Of a DNA stretch of 54,507 nucleotides, positions 44,307 to 52,196 are shown piece by piece. The DNA comes from JAGVUD01 sp052033935. GTDB lineage: Bacteria > Armatimonadota > UBA5829 > DSUL01. The notes under the pieces were generated by a model. It ran no database searches and was not told where the DNA came from. It worked only from the letters and a program-made list of their open reading frames with translations. Within the stretch, counting starts at the first letter, position 1. Each line of letters opens with the position of its first letter. Location of the stretch: contig JBPOJE010000066.1 of the NCBI GenBank assembly GCA_052033935.1, positions 1 to 54,507 on the forward strand, read 5' to 3'. The translations under genes were made by a program, and so were the position numbers.

Positions 44307-45142
44307 GGACAGCATCGGGATGGCTCAGAGATGCGCTCGGGCAGATCGCGCTCGCGGCGGGGGCGCTGGTGATGGTCTCACCGCTGCTCTGGATGCTCAG
44401 CACCTCACTGAAGCCGAAGACCGAGATACTTAAGGCGACGCCCCGCTGGATTCCGAACCCGCCGACGCTCTCGAACTACGTGGAGCTGTTTACCCGCACC
44501 GAGGAATTCCCGGTGCTGAGGTGGCTTGCGAACAGCATGTTCGTGTCTCTCTCGGTAACAATCCTGGTTCTGTTCGTCACCAGCACTGCCGCGTTCGCTT
44601 TTTCGAGACTGCGATTCAAGGGACGCGAGACGCTGTTTATGATCGCGGTGGCGACGCTGATCATCCCGGGGCAGGTGGTGCTGATTCCGGTGTTTCTCAT
44701 CGTCCAGAAGCTGGGCTGGTTCAACAGCTATGCGGGGCTGATTGTTCCGGGGCTCGCCGGGGCGTTCGGGGTGTTTCTGCTGCGGCAATTCTTCATGACT
44801 ATTCCGGAAGAACTGGAAGAGGCGGCGGTTGTGGACGGCGCGAGCGTGTGGACGATCTACTGGCGGGTGATTCTGCCGCTCGCGCGCCCTGCGCTGGCGA
44901 CGCTTGCGATCTTCACGTTCATGGGGGCGTGGAACGACTTCGTCTGGCCGCTGATCATCACGAACGACGTGACAATGCGGACGCTGCCGGTGGGGCTGGC
45001 GATCTTTCAAGGGCGGTACACGCTGGACTACGGGCTGACGATGGCCGCGGCGACAGTCTGCAGCGCGCCTGTCATTGTGGCGTTTCTTATCTTCCAGCGC
45101 AGCATCACGGAGGGAATCGTGATGACCGGATTGAAGGGGTAG
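44303..45142 (+). CDS. Sugar ABC transporter permease, MalG/UgpE type
   Basis: 279 residues from ATG 44303, overlapping the previous stop (ATGA). Six helices and an EAA loop ELEEAAVVDGASVWTIYWRVILPLA, followed by FTFMGAWNDFVWPLI, a hallmark of the MalG/UgpE group. Third gene of the importer operon. The pseudopilin gene begins 44 bases downstream on the same strand. Confidence 0.95.
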   Translation: MRTASGWLRDALGQIALAAGALVMVSPLLWMLSTSLKPKTEILKATPRWIPNPPTLSNYVELFTRTEEFPVLRWLANSMFVSLSVTILVLFVTSTAAFAFSRLRFKGRETLFMIAVATLIIPGQVVLIPVFLIVQKLGWFNSYAGLIVPGLAGAFGVFLLRQFFMTIPEELEEAAVVDGASVWTIYWRVILPLARPALATLAIFTFMGAWNDFVWPLIITNDVTMRTLPVGLAIFQGRYTLDYGLTMAAATVCSAPVIVAFLIFQRSITEGIVMTGLKG

Positions 45143-45186
45143 AAAACGCCCACCTGCCGTGCAGGCGCAGGCGCTCCACGCAGGTT

Positions 45187-45939
45187 GTGAACAGCAGCAT
45201 CCCCAAAAGAAGAGTGGTCCGCAGCGGCTTTACGCTGATTGAACTGCTCGTGATTATCGCCATCATCGCGATTCTGGCAGCGATCCTGTTTCCCGTGTTC
45301 GCGCGGGCGCGTGAACGCGCCCGCCAGACTCAGTGCCTGGCAAACATGCGTCAGCTTGGCACGGCTCTGGGGATGTACATAGACGACTGGCACGGCCGCT
45401 GTTTCTTCTTCGGGCACAACCGCGACCTTTCACGCATGAATCCCTCCGCACCAATCGGGGCGACCATCGCGAACAGATGGTGGAACCAGATTCTGCCCTA
45501 CACGGGCAAGGGCGGCGACCTTCTGGTCTGCCCATCCGACGGCAGCCGCGTGCCTCACAGCCTCGAAAACGGCCAGAACGGCGCCCCGCTTGTGCCGCGT
45601 TCGTACGTGGCGAACAGGGCGCTCGAAGGGCTGATGCGCGATCAGGTGGACAATCCCGCCAGCGTCGTGCTCGTGACGGAAAAGGGCGACGGGTTCGACG
45701 ATTCGTGGTATGAGCCACCAAAGAACCTCTACCCCAAGGCTGGCTACACCGAGAGCGTGCTCGCCATGCGACGTCACAGGGGTGGGTGCAACAGCATGTT
45801 CCTGGACGGTCACTGTCAGTGGCTGAGCCGCGCACAGCTTATGGCGGACCCGTGTGGTGAGCCTTACAGCGGCGTCAGGCTGATGCGGCAACACCCGATA
45901 CCGGGCGCGGCACCGTGGTGCCCGGAGTGCCCTCGGTAG
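45187..45939 (+). CDS. DUF1559-type pseudopilin with H-X9-DG tail
   Basis: 250 residues from GTG 45187 (weak ribosome site; the frame is open further up but only as shadow of the permease gene). The class III signal is RSGFTLIELLVIIAIIAILAAILFPVFARARERARQ, cut after the G before F-T-L-I-E-L. The globular part has LVCPSDGSRVP and the C-terminal HRGGCNSMFLDGH, which is the H-X9-DG motif of prepilin-type processing-associated proteins. These proteins are greatly expanded in Planctomycetes, Armatimonadota and related phyla; most have no known role. It is exported through a type II/IV-like prepilin system not seen here. Position after the sugar importer may be functional or incidental. Confidence 0.88.
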   Translation: MNSSIPKRRVVRSGFTLIELLVIIAIIAILAAILFPVFARARERARQTQCLANMRQLGTALGMYIDDWHGRCFFFGHNRDLSRMNPSAPIGATIANRWWNQILPYTGKGGDLLVCPSDGSRVPHSLENGQNGAPLVPRSYVANRALEGLMRDQVDNPASVVLVTEKGDGFDDSWYEPPKNLYPKAGYTESVLAMRRHRGGCNSMFLDGHCQWLSRAQLMADPCGEPYSGVRLMRQHPIPGAAPWCPECPR

Positions 45940-45947
45940 GCGCGCGT

Positions 45948-46856
45948 TCAGCGCTCGATGATTCCAGACTCCCCCACCAAGCCGCGCAGATAGCCCGTCG
46001 CGGACGATACTTCGTCCGGCGTGCAGGCTGCGGGAAGCGGACGGCTGCACTCAACACCCAGACGTTCGAGCTTCGCAGCCCCGAGCGGGTGGTACGCCAG
46101 AAGCTCGATGCCGCCGCAGTTTGTGAGTAACCCGAAAACGGCCGCCACGCCGTCGAGATGCTGCTGGTTGAGATTGACGCCCGGAATCAGGACGCATCGA
46201 AGGATGGCCCTGCCGCCTGCCCTGTCCACAGCCCTGAGATTATCGAGGATGGGCGCGAAGGCACCTCCGGTATTCGTAAGATGGCGCGCTTCGACGGTGT
46301 CCTTTATGTCCCAGAGAAACAGATCAACGTTGGGCACGAGACTCAGGAACCGCTCGGACGGGCCGAAGCCGCAGGTCTCGATGCACACGGAGATTCCGGC
46401 GGCCCTGGCAAGAGAGCAAATCTCCAGCGCGAACTCGGGCTGTGCCACCGGCTCGCCACCCGAAAGCGTCAAGCCGCCGCCGGACTCTTCGTAAAAGGCC
46501 CGATCCTTCTCTGCCACGGCCAGCACCTGTGCGGCCGTCATTTCGCGGCCAACCCGCTCCAAGGCTCCGGTGTAGCACTCGGCAGCACACACCAGGCATT
46601 CGCGGCAACGCGACCGGTCGAAATGATGCTCCTCGTTGACGAGGCTGTGAGCTTGCTCGGGACAACACTCCACGCAGTACCCGCAGGCAATGCACAGATA
46701 CGCTGTGTAGAGCAGCCCGGGGGCGAAGCTCTTCGACTCGGGGTTGTGGCACCAGAAGCAGTCGAGCGGACAGCCTTTGAGGAAAACTGTCGTCCGGATG
46801 CCGGGGCCGTCGTGCGTGCAGAACCGCTGGATGTCAGAGACCAGCCCTGACGCCAA
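45948..46856 (-). CDS. Glycyl-radical enzyme activating protein (radical SAM, two extra Fe-S clusters)
   Basis: 302 residues from TTG 46856, one base after the glycyl-radical enzyme stop. FCTHDGPGIRTTVFLKGC is the activase hallmark; the radical SAM cluster is Cys29-Cys33-Cys36 (GCPLDCFWC, C-x3-C-x2-C). An inserted ferredoxin domain holds two [4Fe-4S] sites: CIACGYCVECCP (about 55-65) and CRECLVCAAEC (84-94). GLTLSGGEPVAQPEF is the SAM-binding GGE motif. It abstracts hydrogen from the Gly of its partner to make the stable glycyl radical, in the cytoplasm and without oxygen. The ferredoxin-containing type usually serves non-PFL glycyl-radical enzymes. Confidence 0.95.
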   Translation of the reverse strand: MASGLVSDIQRFCTHDGPGIRTTVFLKGCPLDCFWCHNPESKSFAPGLLYTAYLCIACGYCVECCPEQAHSLVNEEHHFDRSRCRECLVCAAECYTGALERVGREMTAAQVLAVAEKDRAFYEESGGGLTLSGGEPVAQPEFALEICSLARAAGISVCIETCGFGPSERFLSLVPNVDLFLWDIKDTVEARHLTNTGGAFAPILDNLRAVDRAGGRAILRCVLIPGVNLNQQHLDGVAAVFGLLTNCGGIELLAYHPLGAAKLERLGVECSRPLPAACTPDEVSSATGYLRGLVGESGIIER

Positions 46857-46857
46857 A

Positions 46858-49113
46858 TCAGACGACCTGCTGCGTCCGGTTGATGACCATGTCCTGCCAG
46901 TCTTTGTTCAGCGAGGCGAACCGTGCCGACCAGCCCGCGATGCGCACGGAGAGGTTCGGATATTTCTCCGGATGGCGCTGGGCGTCCAGGAGCATGGCCG
47001 TATCCACGACGTCAATGTGCACGAAGCAACCGCCGAGCTTCACAAACGTCTTCATCAGCGCGGTGAGCGCGCGGATGCCCGCTTCGCCCTTTACACTCGC
47101 GGGATGGACCTTCAGTTCGACCGTCCCGATTCCGGGGAGTTTGGTAAAGTCCATGCTGCAGTAGGACTTGAGGACCGCGGTGGGACCCTCGGAGTCTGTA
47201 CCGGGAGCGGGTGAGAAGTTCGTCGAGAGATACTCCCCTTGCAGGTTTCCGGCGGGCGTTGCCTTGCGCCCGGCGCGCCATTCGATTTCGCGCCCGAAAG
47301 TGCTGATTCCGGCGGGTCTCCAGACTCCGTTTCGTTCCTTGACCTGCGCCGCATAGCCGGTGAAGTCGTCATAGACACGCCTGGCCATGGAGTCGGCCTC
47401 GGGGTCGTCGTTGCCGTATTTCGGTACCCGGTTCTGGGCGAGCTTGCGGAGGTTCTCCTGCCCCTGCCAGTTGGACTTCAGCATATCGAGCATTTCGGCA
47501 AGCGTCAGCAGCTTCTCGTCATAGACCAGCTTCTTGATGGCGAGCAGGCTGTTCGCGACGTCCCCCACCCCTCCCGCATGCGTCGCAAGGACACTGTACT
47601 TCGCGCCGCGATCATAATAGCCGCGCCCACGCTCGATGCAATCTTCCGTGAACAGCGAGACGAGCGGAGCGGGATGCGCGTTGGCCGCGTACCCGTCGGC
47701 GCCCCTGTTGTGTTCGTCAATGGCGGCGTGAAGGTTGGCGCGGAATGCGGAGTAGAGGCTCTCGAAATCGGCATAGTCCGGAGTCTGGCCGCCATCGCCA
47801 TTCAGCCCGAGGGCCTGCTGCAGGCGCTGATACAGATCGAACGGGCTGTAGATAAAGGTTGTCTTGCCGGGAACGAGCGCCTCCCAGCAGCCATCGTTTG
47901 TGAACTCGCGCGCTTCGTCGTGGGGATAGCCGAACTCGGTGAGCGCTTTGATAACGATTTCCTCGTTGTAGCAGGCAACGATTCCTCCGCCATGCCGCTG
48001 CACCTCGGCAATCCTGCGCAGGAGCTTCTCCGGCGACCGGCGGTTGAGGCGGACGGCGATGGGGAAATCGCTGATGTGCAGCTCTTCCACGACATCGAGC
48101 ACCAGATAGGTGACTTCGTTCGTGACCTCGCGGCCGCCGGCGTCAATACCGCCGAGAATGATGTTCTGGTAGTACTGCGCGTCGCCGCTTCCACCGAACG
48201 CTGCGGACTCGCCACACCATTCGGTGCCCTTGATCCAGAAGTGGGCAATCAGCTCGCGCGCTTCGTCGAGCGTGATCTTGCCCGCGGCGAGGTCCTTCTT
48301 GAGGTAATCGCCGAGCATCTGGTCTATGCGCCCGATGCCCGACCACTGCCCGCACAGGCGCTGGAAGGCGTACAAAAACCAGAGCGACTGGACAGCCTCG
48401 GCGAACGACGAGGGCGGGTTCTCGGGAACGTTCTTGAGATTGGCGAGCACAGACCTGTAGCAGGCCTGCTCATCGCCTGCTGAGTCGCGGGCAAGCTCCT
48501 CAAGACGAGCCACATAGCGGCCGTGCCAGATTCCGGCGGCGTCAATGCAGAGGCACATCGCCTTGAGCAGATCCACGCCCTTCTCATCGAGGCCTCCCCG
48601 CGCCAAGCGCTCGTCAATCTGCTTTCTGAGCCCGCTGTATCCGAGCTTGAGCACGCGCCCGAACCCGAGTGTGGTGTGGCTGACACTGGAGAGGTCGCAC
48701 ATGGGGACGCGGTGCATAGCGGCTTCTCGCAGGGTAGCCGAGCCGACCACGCGCTCGAGCGGCTGGATGCGCAGCGGTGCATGGGCGGCGATATGGCGGA
48801 TTGCAGCCGCCACGCGCATTTCGCCCGACATGCCCTTCGTGTCCACGACGCCGTCTATCCGCGCGTCCAGGCTGGCAAGCGCGCGGCCGAACTCCCCGCT
48901 GAGAGATCGCGATGCCAGAGATCGCGTCGCCGCGGACAGGCGCGCCGGTGACGGAAACATGGTGTCAAAGTTGCTAATACCCAAGGGCTTCGCTCCCGGA
49001 GCCTTCGCCTCCGCAACCCCCACCCCGTTTATCGCGAGCATTCCGCCGCCCACAGCAGCCGCGCCCGCCTTCAGAAACTCACGCCGGCTCAGATTGTTGT
49101 TGTCTCCGCTCAC
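46858..49113 (-). CDS. Glycyl-radical enzyme with an N-terminal Tat-type signal
   Basis: 751 residues from GTG 49113 (GGGAG six bases upstream). Residues 8-40 read LSRREFLKAGAAAVGGG and a hydrophobic run ending GVGVAEAK, an apparent twin-arginine signal with an A-x-A cleavage site. The PFL-like barrel follows: FAEAVQSLWFLYAFQRL, GRIDQMLGDYLKKDL, and the active-site loop FTNDGCWEALVPG (Cys409, with Glu411 in the C-x-E position). The C-terminus has VRIAGWSARF with the radical Gly at about 727, then MVINRTQQ. The C-x-E active site recalls dehydratase or C-N/C-S lyase members rather than pyruvate formate-lyase. It forms an operon with its activase. A Tat signal on an oxygen-sensitive cytoplasm-activated enzyme is unusual. 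Confidence 0.93.
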   Translation of the reverse strand: MSGDNNNLSRREFLKAGAAAVGGGMLAINGVGVAEAKAPGAKPLGISNFDTMFPSPARLSAATRSLASRSLSGEFGRALASLDARIDGVVDTKGMSGEMRVAAAIRHIAAHAPLRIQPLERVVGSATLREAAMHRVPMCDLSSVSHTTLGFGRVLKLGYSGLRKQIDERLARGGLDEKGVDLLKAMCLCIDAAGIWHGRYVARLEELARDSAGDEQACYRSVLANLKNVPENPPSSFAEAVQSLWFLYAFQRLCGQWSGIGRIDQMLGDYLKKDLAAGKITLDEARELIAHFWIKGTEWCGESAAFGGSGDAQYYQNIILGGIDAGGREVTNEVTYLVLDVVEELHISDFPIAVRLNRRSPEKLLRRIAEVQRHGGGIVACYNEEIVIKALTEFGYPHDEAREFTNDGCWEALVPGKTTFIYSPFDLYQRLQQALGLNGDGGQTPDYADFESLYSAFRANLHAAIDEHNRGADGYAANAHPAPLVSLFTEDCIERGRGYYDRGAKYSVLATHAGGVGDVANSLLAIKKLVYDEKLLTLAEMLDMLKSNWQGQENLRKLAQNRVPKYGNDDPEADSMARRVYDDFTGYAAQVKERNGVWRPAGISTFGREIEWRAGRKATPAGNLQGEYLSTNFSPAPGTDSEGPTAVLKSYCSMDFTKLPGIGTVELKVHPASVKGEAGIRALTALMKTFVKLGGCFVHIDVVDTAMLLDAQRHPEKYPNLSVRIAGWSARFASLNKDWQDMVINRTQQVV

Positions 49114-49151
49114 TGCACACTCCCGGGCCAAACCTGCCCGCAAATCACCTT

Positions 49152-49157
49152 ATTATA
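49152..49157 (-). promoter_or_regulatory. Candidate -10 box for the glycyl-radical enzyme operon
   Basis: TATAAT on the minus strand, 39 bases before GTG 49113. No good -35 hexamer is visible at 17-18 bases, so an activator may be needed. Confidence 0.45.
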
Positions 49158-49356
49158 CAACATCACGGGCGAGGGAATGGAAGAGTTAGCGAGGACAGAT
49201 TTCCATTGCGCACTCTGGGATGTACTATTCACAGAAACATACACGAAAGACCACATCATCGCCCGCCCCATGTGGTGTAGAATGGAGCAATACGCTGGGG
49301 AGGCGTATGCGAGCGAACAAGCCCGGGCCAAACCCAGCGGCAAGAGGAGAAGAAGG

Positions 49357-50133
49357 ATGAAATACATGTTTGTCACGGCAGCGCTGATCGCCGCGCTGTT
49401 CAGCGGCACTCTGACAAGCGCCACAGCATTTACCGACGACTTCGAGAACGGTGTGCAGGGATCAATCTGGAGCAAGTGGCCTGGCGATTTCCAGGAAATC
49501 CTGCAGACTGCTGACGACGTCTGGAAGAATAGCACCCCTGGCGGCAGCAAGTCCGCCCGCGCCCATGAGGCCGACCCGACCGGCTACAGCGCCTATGCCG
49601 ATTTCGGCAGCACCAACGGCTTCGTCCGCGCGGAAGTCAACGTCTTCGAGGACAAGACTCGCGATGGTCTCAACAGCGCACAGCCGGTCACAGTGATGCT
49701 CTGCCTCATTGGTGACACCGGCGGCGCCATCGGTTTCGACACGGACTACCTGCAGCTTGGCGTAGTGAACTTCTGGAACCTTGGCGGCTCCGGGCTGACC
49801 ACGACCTACGGGTTCCGGACAGCCCACAACGACCAGAACAACCTGGGCATCGGCAATGCGAACGTGGAGCGCAAGTCTGGCTGGACCAAGCTGGCCATCG
49901 AGGCCGACGCGCTGTCGGATGGCGGCCAGGTTCGCTTCTACATTGACGGCAATCAGGTCGGCACCTCGCAGAGGACAGCCGAGTACCTCAAGTGGGTACG
50001 CCTGGGCAACAACTCGAAGAGCTACGAGAACTTCTGGTATGACGACGTCAACGTCGTTCCCGAGCCCTCGTCACTCCTCGCGCTTGGCGGCGGACTGATC
50101 GGTCTGTTCGGCACTCTCAGGCGCAGAGCTTAG
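49357..50133 (+). CDS. PEP-CTERM surface or extracellular protein
   Basis: 258 residues from ATG 49357, with a GAGGAGAAGAAGG ribosome site. The signal peptide is MKYMFVTAALIAALFSGTLTSATA. The body looks like a concanavalin/LamG-type beta sandwich (FTDDFENGVQGSIWSKWPGD, GGQVRFYIDGNQVG, FWYDDVNVV). The C-terminus VPEPSSLLALGGGLIGLFG then TLRRRA is a textbook PEP-CTERM sorting signal: PEP box, short helix, basic tail, to be processed by exosortase. No exosortase is in the window. In other bacteria PEP-CTERM proteins go with EPS production, matching the EPS locus here. About 200 bases upstream hold no convincing promoter; a TAGAAT at 49278 is weak. Confidence 0.92.
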   Translation: MKYMFVTAALIAALFSGTLTSATAFTDDFENGVQGSIWSKWPGDFQEILQTADDVWKNSTPGGSKSARAHEADPTGYSAYADFGSTNGFVRAEVNVFEDKTRDGLNSAQPVTVMLCLIGDTGGAIGFDTDYLQLGVVNFWNLGGSGLTTTYGFRTAHNDQNNLGIGNANVERKSGWTKLAIEADALSDGGQVRFYIDGNQVGTSQRTAEYLKWVRLGNNSKSYENFWYDDVNVVPEPSSLLALGGGLIGLFGTLRRRA

Positions 50134-50175
50134 GGGAAATCCACAGGCAGACGCCTGCTAGTATTGCGAGGCGTG

Positions 50176-50210
50176 AGCCGGGACGGCCTATTGGCCGTCC
50201 CGGCTTTTTT
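50176..50210 (+). terminator. Intrinsic terminator after the PEP-CTERM gene
   Basis: AGCCGGGACGGCC (50176-50188) pairs perfectly with GGCCGTCCCGGCT (50193-50205), TATT loop, followed by a run of six T. Confidence 0.95.
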
Positions 50211-50228
50211 GTGTCACCGCTGCGCAGA

Positions 50229-50257
50229 TTGACACGTGCGACGAGATGACATACAAT
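50229..50257 (+). promoter_or_regulatory. Sigma-70 promoter of the DUF2157 operon
   Basis: Consensus TTGACA (50229-50234), a 17-base spacer, and TACAAT (50252-50257), 47 bases before ATG 50305. Confidence 0.8.
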
Positions 50258-50304
50258 CCGCGCGAGAGTTCGTTTTGTTCTGATTCCTCACAGGAACGGT
50301 CATT

Positions 50305-51645
50305 ATGACGGAAACAGCAGACTCGCAGGCACAGGTGGGAGGCCCGCACGGCCCTTCGGCCGAGTGGCTTCAGCGCGAGACCGCCGCATGGGTCAGCGAT
50401 GGGCTGATCCTGGCAGAGCAGGCGGAGATGCTGCTTGCGCGATACGGGATGGCCGGAGGCGAGAGCACCCGGACGCTTCGCTGGCGTCAGATGGCGGCGG
50501 TGCTGGGCGTGCTCGGGGCGATGCTCATCGGGAGCGGCATCATTCTGGTGATGGCGTCCAACTGGGAAGAGATTCCCCGCGTTGTCAGGCTCGCGATACT
50601 CATCGCATTCACGCTGGCTTCGTACTGCGCGGGCTACTATCTTGCCTACGAGAAAAAGACTTACCCCGGTGTCGGCAAAGCTCTTGTGCTGCTGGGGTCG
50701 CTGCTCTTCGGCGCCAGCATCTTCCTTATCGGCCAGATGTACCACATCTCCAGCGCGGGAGGTGCGAAGGAGTACTCCGCGGGCTTCTTCTGGTGGTTTG
50801 CGGGGACGCTTCCGCTGGCGTATGTTCTCAATTCGCCGCTGTAGCTTGTCGTGGCCCTCGCGGCAGGCACAATATGGGTGCACAGCACGTGCATTGACCC
50901 ATACTGGGCGCTGCCGGCAGAGCTGTACTGGTCATGGGCGCTCGGCTTTGGATGCCTGTTTGCCAGCATCGGCATGATGCACAGGCTGGCGGGCTCTGCC
51001 CGGCCGCGGCTTGCGAGCCTGCAGAAGTGCTACACCGCACTGGGCGTGGTGTTCGTTCTCGGCGCGCTGTACGGGCTGTCCTTCCGGCTGGACTGGAAAC
51101 TGCCGTCGTACGCATCCGGCATGCCCGCGCTGTCAACGCCGGGAGGGTACGCACCGCTTCTGGCGCTGCCGATCGCCGCCGTGCTCGTGTCGGTTTGGAA
51201 CCTGTGGAAGGGCGCCACGGAGCGGCAGGAGGAGCGCGAGCGAACTGTTCAGGCTGAGGCGGGTACAACGATCTTGCTGGCCCTGCTCGCTGCTGGAGTG
51301 TTCTGGCTCTTCGTCTCGCACTCCAGCAAAGGGCTGTTCGCGCCGGGCATTGCGCTGGCACGAATCTCGGGGAACGTGCTGCTGCTTGCGGTGGAGATTG
51401 CGGTCATCGCTCTGGGGTGGCGGCGGCTGGAAACCGGCCTGGTGAATCTGGGGCTACTTGCCTTCTTCATCCATCTGATGACACGCTACTTCGACGTGTT
51501 CGGGACTCTGCTGAAGGGCGGACTGGCGTTTATCGGCGCGGGGATAGTGCTGGTCGGCGGCGGATGGCTGCTGGAGAGCGCCCGCAGGAGGCTCCTGCAG
51601 ACGATGACACCGCCAACGCCCGGCGAGAAGGAGGTGGCGCCGTGA
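50305..51645 (+). pseudogene. DUF2157 membrane protein interrupted by an in-frame TAG
   Basis: ATG 50305 opens a DUF2157 protein: an N-terminal helical part (WLQRETAAWVSDGLILAEQAEMLLARYG) and then many transmembrane helices (VLGVLGAMLIGSGIILVMASNWEEIP is the typical family segment). At 50842-50844 a TAG stops the frame after YVLNSPL. The same frame continues without a shift as LVVALAAGTIWVH to the stop at 51643, with seven or so more helices. The sum, about 446 codons, fits the family. A single base change from a Leu codon would explain it; a sequencing error or read-through is possible. GTG 51642 of the next gene overlaps the end (GTGA). Confidence 0.8.
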
Positions 51646-52061
51646 AGAAATGGTTTGCGCTGATCGTGGGGCTACAGGTTCTGTTTCTGGCCGGACAGAT
51701 GGCCAACTACCAGATGCGCCTTTCGAGCGGCGAGACACTGCGCCTTCGCGTCGTGCCATACGATCCCCGAAGCCTGATGATAGAGCAGTATATGAACCTG
51801 CGGTACGACATATCGAGGGTGGACGCAGGCAAGGTTCATGGGGCGTCACAGGCAAGGACAGACGCCCATGACCTGACCGGCCGCGTCCTGTACGCCGCGA
51901 TGCGCGCCGTGCCGCTGTCCTTCGCTGCCGTGAGGACCGAGCCCCATGCCACCACGTGCTCGCAACCGCCCCACGCGAGCGTGCTGTCCACTGTGCTCTG
52001 TTGGTCCCGCCACCCGAGTGACCGACAGCCCTCCCAGAAGCATTGCCCGAATCTGGCGTAA
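51642..52061 (+). pseudogene. Truncated GDYXXLXY-family protein
   Basis: Starts at GTG 51642, overlapping the DUF2157 stop and preceded by GAAGGAGGTG. The first 65 residues (MKKWFALIVGLQVLFLAGQM, LRVVPYDPRSLMIEQYMNLRYDIS) match the GDYXXLXY family (here M-I-E-Q-Y-M-N-L-R-Y), the usual partner downstream of DUF2157. From about 51838 on, the text no longer looks like the family (normally 160-190 residues) and runs on by chance to 52061, antisense to a small ORF of the Fic module. The breakpoint marks an insertion or rearrangement. Confidence 0.7.
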
Positions 52062-52195
52062 TCACCAGTGATAGCGCCCTGATAGCATTCGCTGCATGAG
52101 GCCAAGAATTGCGCGACCGATACGTCCGCCAGCACCACCCTCGCATCCGGGTTCTTGAGCTGGCCGAGCTGGTTGAGCAGGAGGGCGTGGGACAT
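51836..52195 (-). CDS. Small ORF downstream of the Fic fusion gene, function unknown
   Basis: 119 residues from ATG 52195, only one base after the Fic stop, so coupling is likely. The text (SHALLLNQLGQLKNPDARVV, VSVAQFLASCSECYQGAITG, six or more Cys) matches no family I know. It has no clear Fic-antitoxin S/T-x-x-x-E-G/N motif. Its TGA falls exactly at the breakpoint of the GDYXXLXY gene, so the native C-terminus may be lost. Opposite-strand open text overlaps it; this strand is preferred because of the position behind the Fic gene. Confidence 0.4.
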   Translation of the reverse strand: MSHALLLNQLGQLKNPDARVVLADVSVAQFLASCSECYQGAITGDYARFGQCFWEGCRSLGWRDQQSTVDSTLAWGGCEHVVAWGSVLTAAKDSGTARIAAYRTRPVRSWASVLACDAP

Positions 52196-52196
52196 G

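Noticed and set aside
50842..50844. TAG read as pyrrolysine
   Set aside because: No PYLIS-like or methylamine-methyltransferase context; the protein is a DUF2157 membrane protein where a simple nonsense change is far likelier.
51846..52061. Continuation of the GDYXXLXY reading frame as genuine protein
   Set aside because: Sequence character changes abruptly at about 51838 and the rest is antisense to the Fic-module ORF.
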